64,000 bases of DNA from Panicum virgatum (Eukaryota; Streptophyta; Magnoliopsida; Poales; Poaceae): the NCBI RefSeq assembly GCF_016808335.1, contig NC_053149.1:34500087-34564086 (forward strand), written 5' to 3'. Below, in pieces: positions 34,701 through 46,868 of this stretch. A program made the position numbers and the translations under genes. Each line of letters begins with the position of its first letter. Position 1 is the stretch's first letter. The notes under the pieces are model-generated. The model was not told the origin of the DNA. It did no database searches and saw only the letters and a program-made list of their open reading frames with translations.

Positions 34701-35113
34701 TTTGGTGTGGCTTTAGGGTCGACTTTTAGTGCGTGCTCGATCAACTCCTTGGGCACCCCTGGCATATCCGCTGGTTTCCATGCAAATATGTCTCGGTTAG
34801 CCCTAAGGAAGTTGATGAGCTCGAGTTCCTATTTGTCGCTCAGCCCTGCGCCGACGATGGTAGTTTTGGACTCATCTCCCTCTTGTAGCTGTATGGTCTT
34901 GGTGCCAACGTCACCGGTTCATTTAACCAAAGACTGGCTCGGCCTCTTGGAAGGCACCGAGTCCTTGTTGAGGGATAGCTCCTTGGCGGCTGCAAGTATC
35001 TCGCTTACAGAGCTTGGTACTCGTATCCTGGAAGCGTGGACAATTGCCTCCTTGTCGCACTCGAAGGATTTAAGGAGGTCCCCATGTAAGAAGAGGACAC
35101 CTGTGTTGCCTGG
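34701..35113 (-). pseudogene. Element C protease-RT linker, left of element B
   Basis: The open frame at 34919-35113 reads PGNTGVLFLHGDLLKSF on the minus strand and joins the protease-side frame right of B (YVCLLLKMP before 51835) without gap. B has the equivalent LLLKMRAPKGVLLVYGDL around 43390-43440. This proves that C was one gene before B came in. Confidence 0.75.
35109..35113. repeat. Target duplication of element B, left copy
   Basis: cctgg; the right copy at 51835-51839 is tctgg. One difference in five. Confidence 0.7.
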
Positions 35114-35592
35114 TGACGGAGGTAGATCTATGTACCTCCCTGCCAAGTGGGGTCCCCGAACCCGGGAGACCACCCTGCTTGGTGACTTGGCTACGACTAC
35201 TCGGTGTGCAGGACTCGGCTGTGCACAGATGGGATCCCCAGTGGATTAGGATGAGAGGCTCCAACTAGAGGCCCGGTTATCTAGGGATCTTAACTGACCT
35301 CCATCCTTGTAAAGCAACCCGAGCATATCATTTCTTATACCCCTACGGCTCCTGGTCTATATAAAGGAGACGTAGGCCGACCCATAGAGAGACCTCCTTT
35401 TTCTCGCAGCATCCCACAAACCCTAATACAACCCAGAACACAGGACGTAGGGTATTACGCTCATTGCGGCCCGAACCTGTCTAAGTCCCTGCGTCTTCGT
35501 GTTACCATCGAGCTCTTGGTCCTGAGATCCCCATCCTGAAACTCTACTGCCGGGTACACACCTGGTGGACTGGCCGGAATAACAATCTGACA
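35114..35592 (+). repeat. 5' LTR of element B (479 bp)
   Basis: Starts TGACGGAGGTAGATC and ends AACAATCTGACA. It aligns over its full length with 51358-51834, with scattered single-base differences, and more distantly with A's LTR at 18685-19162. Confidence 0.93.
35358..35365 (+). promoter_or_regulatory. TATA box in the 5' LTR of element B
   Basis: tatataaa within ctggtctatataaaggagacg. The same box is in the 3' LTR near 51599 and, inverted, in A's LTR. This would start the genomic RNA of the element. Confidence 0.65.
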
Positions 35593-35612
35593 GTTGGCGC
35601 GCCAGGTAGGGG
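35593..35612 (+). promoter_or_regulatory. Primer binding site of element B
   Basis: GTTGGCGCGCCAGGTAGGGG lies directly after the LTR end at 35592. The same sequence with one change follows A's LTR. The tRNA is not assigned. Confidence 0.75.
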
Positions 35613-35637
35613 ACTCAGGGCTCATACGTCGAGTTCA

Positions 35638-38239
35638 ATGGCAGCCAACACCGACGTCGTCTTCTCCGCCAGCGTCACCGCCTAGATGGAGGCGACAGTC
35701 GAGTTCTCCTTCGCCTTCGGAAGCTTCCCGGAGGTTATGGTTCCCAGGAACCCCGCTTCCGGCTATCCCACCACCGGAGGCAGTGTCTTCGCTGGGGTTA
35801 GATCCGATCTAACTCCCCAAGCATCTGCCACCCCTCGGATTCCTGAATCCGAGAACTTCGATGTGGCGACCACGCCAACCAGGGTGACTCGTCGCCCTGT
35901 CGAATCTACTGACAATCTGATCTTACAGATAGATCGCGTCGGCAGATCCATCGCTTAGTGCATCCGACTCGGCGAACTCGCGCTTCACCACCGAGATGAC
36001 CCTGACCGTGTTCTCCGCAAACTCAGCAGCGCTTCTACCAGGACCAGATCCGATCTGGTCACTCCGAGATCTGTCGCACCTGGGGTTCCCAAACCCGAGA
36101 TGGACTACGTGACGGTTACTCCCTCCAGGACGACTCGTCGTCCCGCTACACCAGCTGGCGATCTTATCTCTCAGATAGATCGAGTCAGCAGATCCATTGC
36201 CGAGTGCATCAGGCTCGGCGAGGACATGCTCCGACACCACAACGACTCGGATCGGGTCCCCTTCGGACTCCGCAATGCCGCTACAACATACTCGGATCAG
36301 ATCCGAGTACGACTACCCGACCCGGCTACCTTCGGTCAGATCCGATCTGACCCGGCTTCAGGAGTCGAACTTGGCTTCCAAGACACCTCGTTCACCCTCC
36401 CACCCAACCGCTCTTCGGCGACAGAGCATCACCGGATCTTCGTCGTATCTGACGACTCCGACACTCGCCCGAATGAGGATGACGATCCGACAGTCCGAGC
36501 ACGACATGGAGAACGCCGATCGCCACAATCCCAGGAATCGGCGTTCACCGATCCGACCGCGCAACCTCGATGCCAACTTCATCCCCGACTACAATGCCCA
36601 AGACGTCTTCGTCGCACCTCGGCCAACCTCGCCGCGGTGTTCCAGGAGCTCGAGGGTCTTCAGGAGACCCCCGAGATCATAAAGGCTCGCGCTCGTCTGC
36701 ATGTGGCCGCCACGCAAGCCCAGTAGCTATACGAGGACAACTCGGCTTACCGCGCCCAATCGAGTCACCACTCGACATGACCCAATGGCGATGATGGAGA
36801 GGTCAACAAGAACGACCTCCGCCTCCAACTCAACCAGCAAGACCTAAGTCAGCGCATCAACAACTGTCACCGCCAACGCAACGCTGCCGAGCGCGAGTGA
36901 CATCGCCAGTATGATAAGGAACACGGTGCCTCTGACGCCGACCACCAGAACCGCGGCCACCGGGGCAACAACCATCCATGACGACCTCACCACCACTACG
37001 AGCCCGGCAATGACCTTGACGGCTTCTCCACCTTCTCCAGTCGGCTCCGGGCCATCCAGTGGCCCGACACCTTCAAGCCTACCGGGATCGAGAAGTATGA
37101 TGGCGAGTCGGACCCCAAGACGTGGCTGCGCACCTACTCCATCACCGTTCGAGCTGCGCGTGGCGACAACGACATCATGGCTGCCTACTTCCCAGTCATG
37201 ATGGGTCCCCACGCCCTCAATAGGCTCGAAGCGCTCCCTATCGGCTCCATCAACAGCTGGCAGGATCTGTGCAACGCCTTCGTCCAGTACTACCAGGCAT
37301 CTTGTCCGAGTCCCAAAACCAGATGGGATCTGGCCAGCGTCAAAAAGCAACCGGACGAGTCCCTCCGCGACTACATCAAGAGGTACTTTGCTAACCGTAA
37401 TACCATTACGGAAGCTGATGATAGGGACATTATCTACCACTTCAATGAAGGCCTCCATAATATCGAACTATGGAGGAAGATGTTCGAGAGTAACCCCAAG
37501 ACTATGGGCGAAATGATGTTGGTTGTCAAGAAGCACGCCGACATGGAAGATGCCGAGCGAGCTCACCACCGGCACAAGATCAAGAACGACTCCTTCGAGC
37601 GTCCCCTCCAGCGGGACAATCGCTTGGAATGCGGACGTGATGATCGCCCACCTCATCATGGGAAGAAGCACGACCGCGCCGAGTCGTCCAAGAACCGGGA
37701 CCGCAAGCGTGGCCCCGAGAACACCGTCGCCGTCGCCGAAAGGTCCCAGTTCCGCTCCACCCACAACCAAGCGGACCTGGATCGTCTCCTGGATGGCAAG
37801 TGTCCTTGGCACAAGGATGCAAACCACACCGACCGGGAGTACCGAGCACTCTCCAACAGCGTCATCAAGGACAACGACCCCAAGCGACCCCGCCGCGATG
37901 ACCGCAACAGGCCGGGTGGTTCTAGAACCACCTGGGCGCGCCCACGGAGGCGCAACTCGCCTAGGCGAGATGACAACGAGCAGAGGGAAGATTCCCTAGG
38001 GAACTTCCAGGAAGAAGACAGGGCCATCAACTTCATATATGGCGGCCCCAGCAAGCCATCATGCCGGTGCAAGCTCAAGCTAGATGATCGCGAAGTCAAC
38101 CTGGTGTTCAAACACCCGGTTGAACCCCTCCGGTGGTCGGAGATGCCGATCACCTTCGACCGCCGTGACCACTGGGTTCACCTGCCCAGGCTGGGTGTTT
38201 ACCCCCTCGTGGTTAGCCCGGTGGTGAGCCAGGTCTGCC
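35638..38239 (+). pseudogene. Element B Gag
   Basis: The ATG at 35638 opens MAANTDVVFSASVTA followed by TAG at 35683-35685, where A has CAG. Two similar segments of about 80 residues follow in tandem, each with RRP-x-LI-x-QIDRV-x-RSIA (about 35797-36030 and 36047-36290). The first carries a TAG at 35956-35958. After a frameshift near 36500 comes an acidic part, then from 37177 a long open capsid-like frame (MAAYFPVMMGPHALNRLEAL, WDLASVKKQPDESLRDYIKRY, LWRKMFESNPKTMGEMM). It ends in a very basic segment with a zinc-knuckle-like KCPWHKDANHTDREY whose last ligand is Tyr. It would package element RNA. Confidence 0.8.
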
Positions 38240-38440
38240 TGGCCAAAGTACTCATCGACAGTGGCAGTGCCCTCGACATCATCTTCGCCAGCACATTGGA
38301 GAGCATGGGCTATGACATGACCTCCCTGGTTCCATCCGATCAGGCCTTCTACGGCATCATCCCCGGAGCCGGGTCGACTCCGGTCGGCCAGGCCACTCTG
38401 CCGGTCACCTTCGGCACCCGCGACAACTACCGTACCGAGT
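38240..38440 (+). pseudogene. Element B protease
   Basis: The frame that holds the Gag core continues in phase through VLIDSGSALDIIFASTLESM, a retropepsin active site (D-S-G). It reads on to GTRDNYRTEYV, where the solo LTR cuts it inside the codon following Tyr. The remainder resumes at 43290. Confidence 0.8.
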
Positions 38441-38445
38441 ATGTA
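38441..38445. repeat. Target duplication of the solo LTR, left copy
   Basis: atgta; the right copy 43290-43294 is atgtc. A has the undisturbed sequence, gtacgtcaac. Confidence 0.75.
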
Positions 38446-39539
38446 TGTGACACCTCTGGTGTCAGTTTAACCAAAGCCAGTCAATTAACATAATTTCACA
38501 CACAAATGAGCTAAGAAAACTTAAATAAGAACCCTATGTCTAGTTCTTGCAAACTTGTGTGTAAATGTATGTGTGCATGTGTTTGAGTGCAATAAGCTTG
38601 AAAAACAATGTTTGGTACACTTTTAAAACTTGACTTGGCTTGTGTGGTAATAAGGCAATAAAATACACCTTTCATAATGAGCTATAAACTTTCTATGCAA
38701 ATCAAATTCAAACTGAAAAACCATCACATGAAATGATTAATGGAACCATTCTTTGATTTGTGATGAGCTACTAGTTCAAACCAAATAATAAAATAAGGCC
38801 ACAATTAGTCAACAAACAAATAGTTTTGAAATATTGAAAATCTTTTTAAAGAAAATAAGACATAAAACATACTTACTTCGGAGGTCTAGTAAGAAAATAT
38901 TTAGTTCTTCCTTAAATGACAAATTAGAGTTGTGAACAAACTGAAATTTTGAACAAGGGACCATAAACATTCCTTTAGCACATAATAATAATAAATATTT
39001 ATAGGAATCAAGAATGCATCCTTGTATATGAGTATGTGTGGATATAAAACTTGTTCCTTTAATATTCTTGAACTTTCATGCTAAACTTGTCATAAAAATA
39101 TAGTATGAAGACACACCCATATTTTTGTGACACATAGTTTAATTTAAAAGACTTTTTGGCAAATTCAAGATTTAAACAAATCAAATAAACAAGAGTTCAA
39201 TTTCTAGTAATAAGGAAGTTAAAAAAATAACTTTCAAACCAATGCACTTATGCATAGGAAAATGAATATACATTTTCACCATGTCGTGTTAAACAAAAGT
39301 CTAGTTGAAGCCTAGGAGTAAAAGTGCCAAAATTCATATGGAATGATAAGTACTTTAAATGGCAGTTTTTGAAATAATTAAATAACTCTCAAACCATTGC
39401 TCGAATGAAAAAGTGCATAACACGAAAGTTGTAGATCTCCAAAAACTGAGCAAAATTGGTATTCAACACTTTTTTATTTGAGGCCCAGAAGAGGGAGAAA
39501 ATTTGAAATTACAGAACTGATTTTGGAACTTTAATTTAT

Positions 39540-40136
39540 TTACGAAATTACCCTCCATCTCCCTCCCCTGCCTCCCTGCTCCCTGCCCACGACGGCGCCG
39601 TACGCCGCCGGCGCCACCGGTCCCGGCCACGCGACGCGCCCCAGCTAAAACCCGCTCCCGCGCCCCCGGTTTGCATGAGACCGCTTCCCCCTTGCACCAT
39701 CCGAGCTCGCCACGCGCCCTCGCCAGCTCAGAGAGCCGCCACGAGACCCCGCCATGCGCCAGCGCCGCCGGCGACCGGCTGCCCCGGTTCCGCACTCCCC
39801 TAGCTCCGCATTGCCTCCCAGGCAAAGGAAACCGGCCCCCAGTGACACCCATGCGCCTATAAAAGCCCAGGCCGGCCTCCTCGCGCGCAGAAACCGCCGC
39901 CGCTCCGTTCAATAACTCCGGCGAGCTCGAGCTCGTCGTCGACAGCCTCCTCCGCCCGCGATTGGTCTAAATGAACCACTCCACAACCTTCTCCATGTCC
40001 TCCTGAAGCCCCCAAGCCCGGCCTCCTAACCCCTGCGTCACCGGAGCGCCGCGCCGGAGCAGATGCACCGCCAGCCGCCCCTCACCGCGGACAGCCCAAA
40101 TCCGACCCTCTCCCGACAAGCCAAGACCACCGGAAG
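39540..40136 (+). other. GC-rich leader segment of the solo LTR ending in a donor-like site
   Basis: A C-rich zone in the AT-rich LTR that ends CGGAAG followed by GTAGCACTC at 40136/40137. It matches the E LTR zone ending at 1764/1765 in place, composition and final bases. Frames through it are low complexity. Confidence 0.45.
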
Positions 40137-41681
40137 GTAGCACTCGAGCCCCTCTCCATTTTCCCCCACTTTCCCCTCGCCGCCGGCCAACCCCATCGCC
40201 AGGAATCGCCCCGCCGTTTCTCCATTGTTCTGTGAGTTCCACCAGGGACCCCAAGTTAAAAGAAACGAAACTTCCAGGGGTCAAACTGCAAAATGTGATT
40301 AAACTTCAAAACAGTGAATTTTGAAAATTCCTAGAAATTCGTAGAAAAATCAGAAAAATATAAACTAAACTGTCACGTGTTCATATTTTGCTTTTATTTT
40401 AATCTAAGAAAAAGACTATTTTAAATGGCACATAAATGTTCTAGGAGTATGGTTCGGCAACTATGCTTGATTTTTGGATATATTGACCTTAGTACTGTTA
40501 GAAGAGCCTGATAAAAATTTGAATGCCTTGTGACACCATTAACTAGGTCAAAGTTCCAAGATTCCTAGATCTACTAGCTTTGTTCCTATATTAATTCTGG
40601 TAGAACTGTTAGTGATCTATGTATGAAACTTTTTCTCTGTATGAATGTAACTAAATCCTTACTGTTTCGAAAGTTTGAGAAATTATTGAACTAATTAACT
40701 ATATATTTGAGTTAATGCTTGATAAGTAGGCTTTATTGTGATAAATAGTTCCTTTGCGTAGAAAAATCTGATAATATTTGTGGGACTCTATTTTAGACAT
40801 AAATGCATGTCTACAAAATTTGAGATCTATCTGATGACCATAACGGTAGATACAAAAGGTGCATATTATGCCATGGATAGATTTGTTATTTTTGTCCTGG
40901 TAACAATAATGCTTTAATGATCATGATTTTTGCTCCCATTACTAAACAGTGTGTGTAGATGCTTTTGAAAAAGTTTTACATGCTTTACTACACATTTGAA
41001 AATTTGAATAATAATGCATTTGTATACATTGTTTTATTCCTTGATATTTATAATTGTGATGAAAATTCTTCATATTTTTACTACAGAATATTTAGATAGA
41101 AATTAAGCTCTGGTAAAAGTTTTATGTGCAGAAACCTGGTAGAACTCTTTGTAGAATTTAAGTTTGAAAAATGCATGTTAAATTTACTGATTTTATATCT
41201 CCTGTTATATGCGCAGATTAAATTTGGAAAAATTACAGTTCAGCACACATCGTGTCTAGTTGTTGTTGTTAAATTTTGAACTCCAGAGCTAGTGTAGTTT
41301 AGTCTGGATAAATACATCTTCATTAGTACATGCTCAGTTTTGGATAATTTTCATGGCTAGATGCTTTATTGTTTTTACTTGAAATTTTTACTGGGAGTAA
41401 CTGAGTAGATAAAGTATCTTACATAAAAGTTGTAGCTCCAGAAACTAATCCTAACTTATGAAGTTAAATAGTCAAACAACTAGGCTGTTTACATTTAATA
41501 TAAAACCCGCCACACAGCTCTTTTATGAAGTAAAGTGAATTTAAGAACTACTCTATAAACGATTGCCCAGAAAATAAAGTTAACTAAGACCACCACAACA
41601 AACACATGCTATACTGGACTACAACTTTATAGTGAAGGAAAGAAATATGTTTATATCATGTTGTAACAATATCATTTCTAC

Positions 41682-41939
41682 ATGCATATAGAAACGGTAA
41701 ATCTACTCGACGGTGATTATGAGTTGGTGCCCGCGAATACTACCACTCCGGAGAGTGTCTCTCTTAATTATACTGACTTGAATCAAGACCCAAACCAATG
41801 TTCAGAAGAGCCCAAGGCTACTTTTGAACAGTGCCCAAGAAGGCAAGCCCCGGTGCATAATCTCATTATTTTACGCCTTATATTCATCCAACTATTTGTA
41901 TATGTTGTAATAATTTTATTGCGCATTTACGTTTTCTAG
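41682..41939 (+). other. Short coding-like segment in the solo LTR
   Basis: LLDGDYELVP and QDPNQCSEEPKA are shared with the E LTR segment at 3057-3263 (VDGTYELIP, EDPDQSPEEPKA). Both follow an acceptor-like TATAG (41691 here). The tail after the shared block differs. Function unknown. Confidence 0.4.
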
Positions 41940-43289
41940 GAGTTGATCGAAAACCTTAGGTGCATGATCCCTAGGTACCTATGTTTGTTATCCGGATCTT
42001 TTTCTCGACTAGTTGCCCCGCTAACTAGGTACGGTAAAAGTCGAGAGGTTTCCTGCCTCTCTCGAGCAAATAGGAATTTTACTTACTTTAATTCCTGCTG
42101 AAATATAAGGACAACGGGCGGGGTTGTGTAGTTGAGATACCTCGCTGGTGTAGTCAAAAATGGTTAAGGTCGCGGTGTGTGGCTCATTTCGTTAAGCGTT
42201 TGAAAGTACTAGCCACATGCCGAGAAATATGGTAATCGGTAAGCTTAAGTACTTGATTGGACCGGCAAGTGGAACGACCATTCACCCTCTTAGTAGGAGT
42301 AGGTTTTATTTTTTGTTCGGACGTACGGGTGCAGAGATGTCGGGCTCTATAGTCGGGGAGGGTGAACCGGATCCACGGACTGGAAAGAAAGGGGAACTGT
42401 AGCGTGGGTGGGAGCGAAGTCGATCCCCATGCGTGTGGTCTAGGTTCCCCTAGCCAGGTTGAAATTCGATTCGGAATCGTCCGCCTCTCACGGCATGAGA
42501 CTGCTTAATGTTTTCGGTCACACAGAGTAACAAGTGGAACATGATGATGATAATACTGCTGGTTGATTAAATGATTGCTCTACCATGCTTGAGTAGAGAT
42601 AGATGCAAATTTAGAATGGTTAATCCAACTAGAATATGGCTAAGTAAAACCTGAAAGTAAGGATCCACACTTAGCGGCATTTTTGGCAAAACAAACCCCA
42701 CCAACCAAAAAGCCTTGCATGTATAGTTATCGGACTATGTTATATCTGGTGATGGGTCAGTCTTGCTGAGTATTAGTATACTCAGCCTTGCTTGTGGCAC
42801 TGTTTTTCAGGTACTAATTTTGAAGATCTATTTGCAAATCTTACTTGGCCGTGTACCTTGCCTCCGGGTTGGTCTGTTGAGTGGGATGGCCCTTCAGCTG
42901 GTGCTGACCACCCTCCCACTGAGTGACGCTTTTCGTATGGGCTTTATCGATACGTCACTTTCTTTCGTTAGATATTTTATTACTTCCGCTGAGACTATGA
43001 CACTTGAATAATTTGTGTAGTTTGGAACTCTGTAGTACTTCGCTACTCTGAACATGGTTTGTAATAAATTTTCCTTTCCGCTGCAATCACTCTGAGATAT
43101 ATGAAATGTTCTGTGTTGTAATCTCTGGGCTCACCTTCGTGTGAGTGTTGTCTGCTGATCCTGGAATAGCGTGGCTTTTATCGAGGCTTCACTCGAGGAA
43201 CTACCGGTGAGTGCCAATTTTGGGTCAGAGTTGTTTAGCAACAAAGATCAGTGCACCCGGGCCCAATAGTTTTGGGTGGTTCCGCCACA

Positions 43290-43747
43290 ATGTCAACTTT
43301 GAGCTCGCCGAGTTCGAGACCTCCTACCACGCCATCCTAGGAAGACCCTCCCTCGCCAATTTCATGGCGATCCCCAACCACACATATCTTCTCCTGAAGA
43401 TGCGAGCTCCAAAGGGGGTCCTCTTGGTCTACGGAGATCTACAGACCTCCTATGCGTGTGAGGCCAAGAACATCGAGCTCTCCGACACCCTAGAACGATC
43501 CAGGAACTCGGTTCTTGTTGCCTAGGCAGCAAAGAACCTTCCGGCGGACTAGTAGCCGATCCCCGCCAAGGAGTCGACTTTCGAGTCGTAGCTCGCGCCA
43601 GCCGTGGCGACCAAGACCATCGTCCTCTGGGACGATGAACCGCACAAGACCGCCATGATCGGGGCCAGCCTCGACTCGGGATAGGAAGGCGCGCTCACCT
43701 CCTTCCTCCGGGACAATTGGGACATCTTCGCATGGAAGCCATCTGAC
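43290..43747 (+). pseudogene. Element B protease tail and linker to RT
   Basis: The frame resumes with VNFELAEFETSYHAILGRP, LLLKMRAPKGVLLVYGDL and KNIELSDTLERSRNSVLVA, then stops at 43522-43525, where A reads on. Up to 43747 the sequence still encodes the linker (NWDIFAWKPSDMPEV) with two stops. This part leads from protease into RT. Confidence 0.75.
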
Positions 43748-45119
43748 ATGCCCGAAGTCCCAAGGGAGGAGGCTGAGCAATCCTTAGATCTGGACAAAAA
43801 GGCGAAACCCGTCAAGCAACGGCTCCGCCGCTTCGCGCCAGATCGAAAGGAGGCTATTAGGGTAGAAATAACCCGTCTCCTAGCCGCCGGTTTCATCAGA
43901 GAAGTCGCACACCCAGATTGGCTGGCAAACCCAGTCCTTGTAAAAAAGAAAAATGGTGAATGGAGAATGTATGTTGACTATACCGACCTCAACAAACACT
44001 GCCCTAAGGACCCCTTTCCTGTACCACGCATCGATCAGGTCGTCGACTCGACGGTCGGGTGTGTTCTCCTTTCTTTTCTTGACTGTTACTCAGGGTACCA
44101 CTAGATAGCCCTCATGGAGTCGGATCATGAGAAGACGTCCTTCATCACCCCCTTCGGGGCCTACTGCTACAACACCATGATGTTCAGCCTCAAGAATGCC
44201 GGCGCCACATACCAGAAAGCCATTCAGAGATGCCTCCAGGGGCAGATCGGGTGCAATGCCGAGGCCTATGTCGATGATGTCGTCGTCAAGACAAAATGTA
44301 ATGACCAGGTCATTACAGACCTCTCCGAGACATTTGAAAATCTCAGGAAATTCAAATGGAAGCTCAACTCGACCAAGTGTGCGTTCGGTGTCCTGTCCGC
44401 TAAACTACTTAGCTTCATATTCAGTAGCCGGGGCATTGAAGATAACCCCACAAAGGTCAACACCATCAGGTTCATGAAGCCTCCCAGGATCAAAAAGGAC
44501 CAGATGAAGCTCACAGGGTGCATGGCCGCCTTGAGTAGGTTCATAAGCCGACTCGGTGACAGAGGCCTACCCTTCTTCAAACTTCTCCAGAAGTTCGACA
44601 AGTTGGAGTGGAACGACGATGCTTCCAAAGCATTTCAGGAGCCCAAGGATTTCCTCACCTCGCCGCCCATCCTAACGGCACCAGAAGACGGGGAAGTCCT
44701 CCTCCTGTACATTGCCGCCACTACCAGTGTAGTGAGTATTGTCCTGGTCGTCGAGCGCGACGAGCCAGATCACATAAACAAGGTGCAGCGACCTGTCTAC
44801 TTCATCAGTGAAGTACTCGGCGAATCCAAGGCATGCTACCCACAAGTGCAGAAGCTGCTGTACGCTATCCTCATCACGTCAAGAAAGCTCCGGCACTACT
44901 TCCAGGCTCACAAGATCAAGGTGGCCTCATCATATCCACTCGGTGACATCCTGCACAACAAGGACACCAATGGCCGAGTCGTCAAATGGTCAGTAGAACT
45001 CGGCGCATTCACAATTGAATTTATGTTGCGGTCCACCATCAAGTCTCAAGCGTTGGCCAACTTCGTTGCTGAGTGGACCGAGATCCAAGATCCTCCACCT
45101 GACACCAGATCCGAGCACT
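43748..45119 (+). pseudogene. Element B reverse transcriptase and RNase H
   Basis: RT motifs: [41 protein letters not shown] and the active-site [10 protein letters not shown]. RNase [55 protein letters not shown] at 44103-44105 stands where A has CAG (Gln after GYH). Another TAG at 45119-45121 stands where A has TGG. Otherwise the frame is open for 450 codons. Compared with A, FGLK has become FSLK. The copy is dead but recent. Confidence 0.88.
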
Positions 45120-45121
45120 AG

Positions 45122-45605
45122 ATCGTGTTCTTCGACGACGCCCTCAACCGTGATGGAGCTGGCGCTAGAGTCCTCTTCATCTCCCCGAAAGGTGAACAAC
45201 TCAAGTACGTCCTCCAGCTACCTTTTCAATTCTACCAACAATGCTGCTGAGTACGAAGCTCTCATCCATGGTCTCAGGATCGTTGTCACACTCGGTGTCC
45301 AGCGTCTGTTGGCCTATGGTGACTCCAAAGTCATCATACAACAAGTCAACAAGGACTTGGAGTGCACCAAGGAGAAGATGGACGCCTACTGTAGGGAGAT
45401 CAGGAAGCTCGAAGCCAAGTTTTATGGTCTGGAGTTCCACCACATCCCCAGGGACGACAATGTGGCGGCCGATGTTCTGTCCAAGCTTGGATCCAAGCGG
45501 TCCATCGTACCACCCGGCGTGTTCGTTCAAGCTCTCAACAGCCCTACGGTCAAGATGGAAGAGGAGCCTCCTACAAAGCCCGGCTTGGTCCCGGCCATAG
45601 GGTAG
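45122..45605 (+). pseudogene. Element B second (Tat-type) RNase H-like domain
   Basis: The domain begins after the TAG at 45119 with [19 protein letters not shown], where A reads [14 protein letters not shown] frameshift near 45218 separates it from [19 protein letters not shown] and the following GLEFHHIPRDDNVAADVLSKLG. TAG at 45603-45605 replaces the CAG of A. Confidence 0.8.
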
Positions 45606-46868
45606 CAGGTCCTAACCCTCGACACCGACTGGCGCTCCCCAATCATCGACTTCATCAAGAACAATAAAAGCTATCCAAAGGGAAAGGAACACGAGAAGCT
45701 TGCTCGCCGGTCAAGCAACTACATCATCATAGGAACCGAGTTGTTCAGGCACTCGGCTTCCTCAGGAACCCTGTGTAAATGCGTTACGCAGGATGAAGGA
45801 GTCCGACTCCATAGCGATATCCATTCTGGTATTTGCGGCAACCACGCGGGCGCCTCTACCCTCGTGGGGAAAGCCTTTCGATCAGGCTTCTACTGGCCCA
45901 CGGCTCTGGCCGACGCCCAAAACATCGTAAGGCGATGTCCCGGGTGCCAGTTCTTCTCCAAGCAGCAGCACGTCCCGGCTCAGGCCTTACGGACTATACC
46001 GCCTTCCTGGCCATTCGCCTGCTGGGGACTCGATTCGGTGGGATCCCTAAAGATGGCCGTAGGCAGATACAATCACATATTCGTGGCGATTGACAAGTTC
46101 ACGAAATGGATGGAAGTCAAGCCAGTAACAGCCACTACAGCAGCCAAGGCAGCTGAGTTCATCGAGGAGATATCACATCAATTCGGGGTGCCTAACCGGA
46201 TCATCACAGATCTGGGTACTTCATTCACAGGCTCTGAGTTTTGGGACTATTGCCAAGAAAGCTACATCGATGTCTACTATTCCTCCATGGCGCACCCCAG
46301 GTGCAATGGCCAAGTTGAAAGGGCCAACGGCTTGATCCTCCAGGGGCTCAAAGCCAGAATTTTTGACCCGATCGAAAGGTATGGCGCAAAGTGGCTCCAA
46401 GAACTTCCTAGAGTAGTTTGGGGACTCCGCACACAGAGAAGCCGGGCCACCGGTTATTCGCCATTCTTCAAGGTGTACGGTTCTGAAGCAGTCTTGCCAT
46501 CGAACATAGCTTTTGGTGATCCGCGCATCCAGAACTATGACGAGAACGAAGCCGAAGCGACTCGATGCACCGACATCAACTCGGCAGAGGAGCACCGCCT
46601 AACGGCCTCCACTCAGCATGCGAGATATGAGCAGCAGCTCCGGCGCTATCATGATCGCAACGTCCACGAGCGCGACTTCAACGTCGGCGACCTAGTTCTA
46701 CGACGAATCCAGTCGACCACCGGCGCTCACAAGCTGTCTTCCCCATGGGAAGGCCCCTTTGTAGTCAGTGGGATAGTGGTTCACGGAACCTACCACCTAC
46801 ATAGGCCAGACGGTACAGACGTGGGCAACCCCTGGGATATCGAGCACCTACGTCGTTTCTATCTGTAG
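45606..46868 (+). pseudogene. Element B integrase
   Basis: From 45741 the frame is open to the natural end for 375 codons. The zinc-binding region reads HSDIHSGICGNHAG and CPGCQFF. The catalytic core has VAIDKFTKWME, IITDLGTSFTG and NGQVERANGL, so the acidic triad is complete. The C-terminal part ends GNPWDIEHLRRFYL with stop at 46866-46868. There is no chromodomain, as expected for Tat. As a domain it looks intact, but it sits downstream of several stops in the polyprotein. Confidence 0.88.

Larger units (their letters stand above)
38446..43289 (+). repeat. Solo LTR of a chromovirus (4844 bp) inside element B
   Basis: TGTGACACCTCTGG at the left and TGGTTCCGCCACA at the right, flanked by near-identical 5-bp copies (atgta, atgtc). 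There is no polypurine tract, primer site or protein domain in between, so it is a single LTR left by recombination between two LTRs. It aligns in blocks with the E LTR (707-4685) but is 865 bp longer and clearly diverged. The plus orientation is taken from E. Confidence 0.87.

Noticed and set aside
35956..35958. Fitting the TAG in the first Gag repeat of B into the C-to-T pattern
   Set aside because: The second repeat copy has GAG at this place, so the change would be G to T, not the methylation type.
38446..43289. Possibility that this is a second complete chromovirus inside B
   Set aside because: No gag, pol, primer site or polypurine tract lies between the ends, and the whole stretch aligns in order with one LTR of element E.
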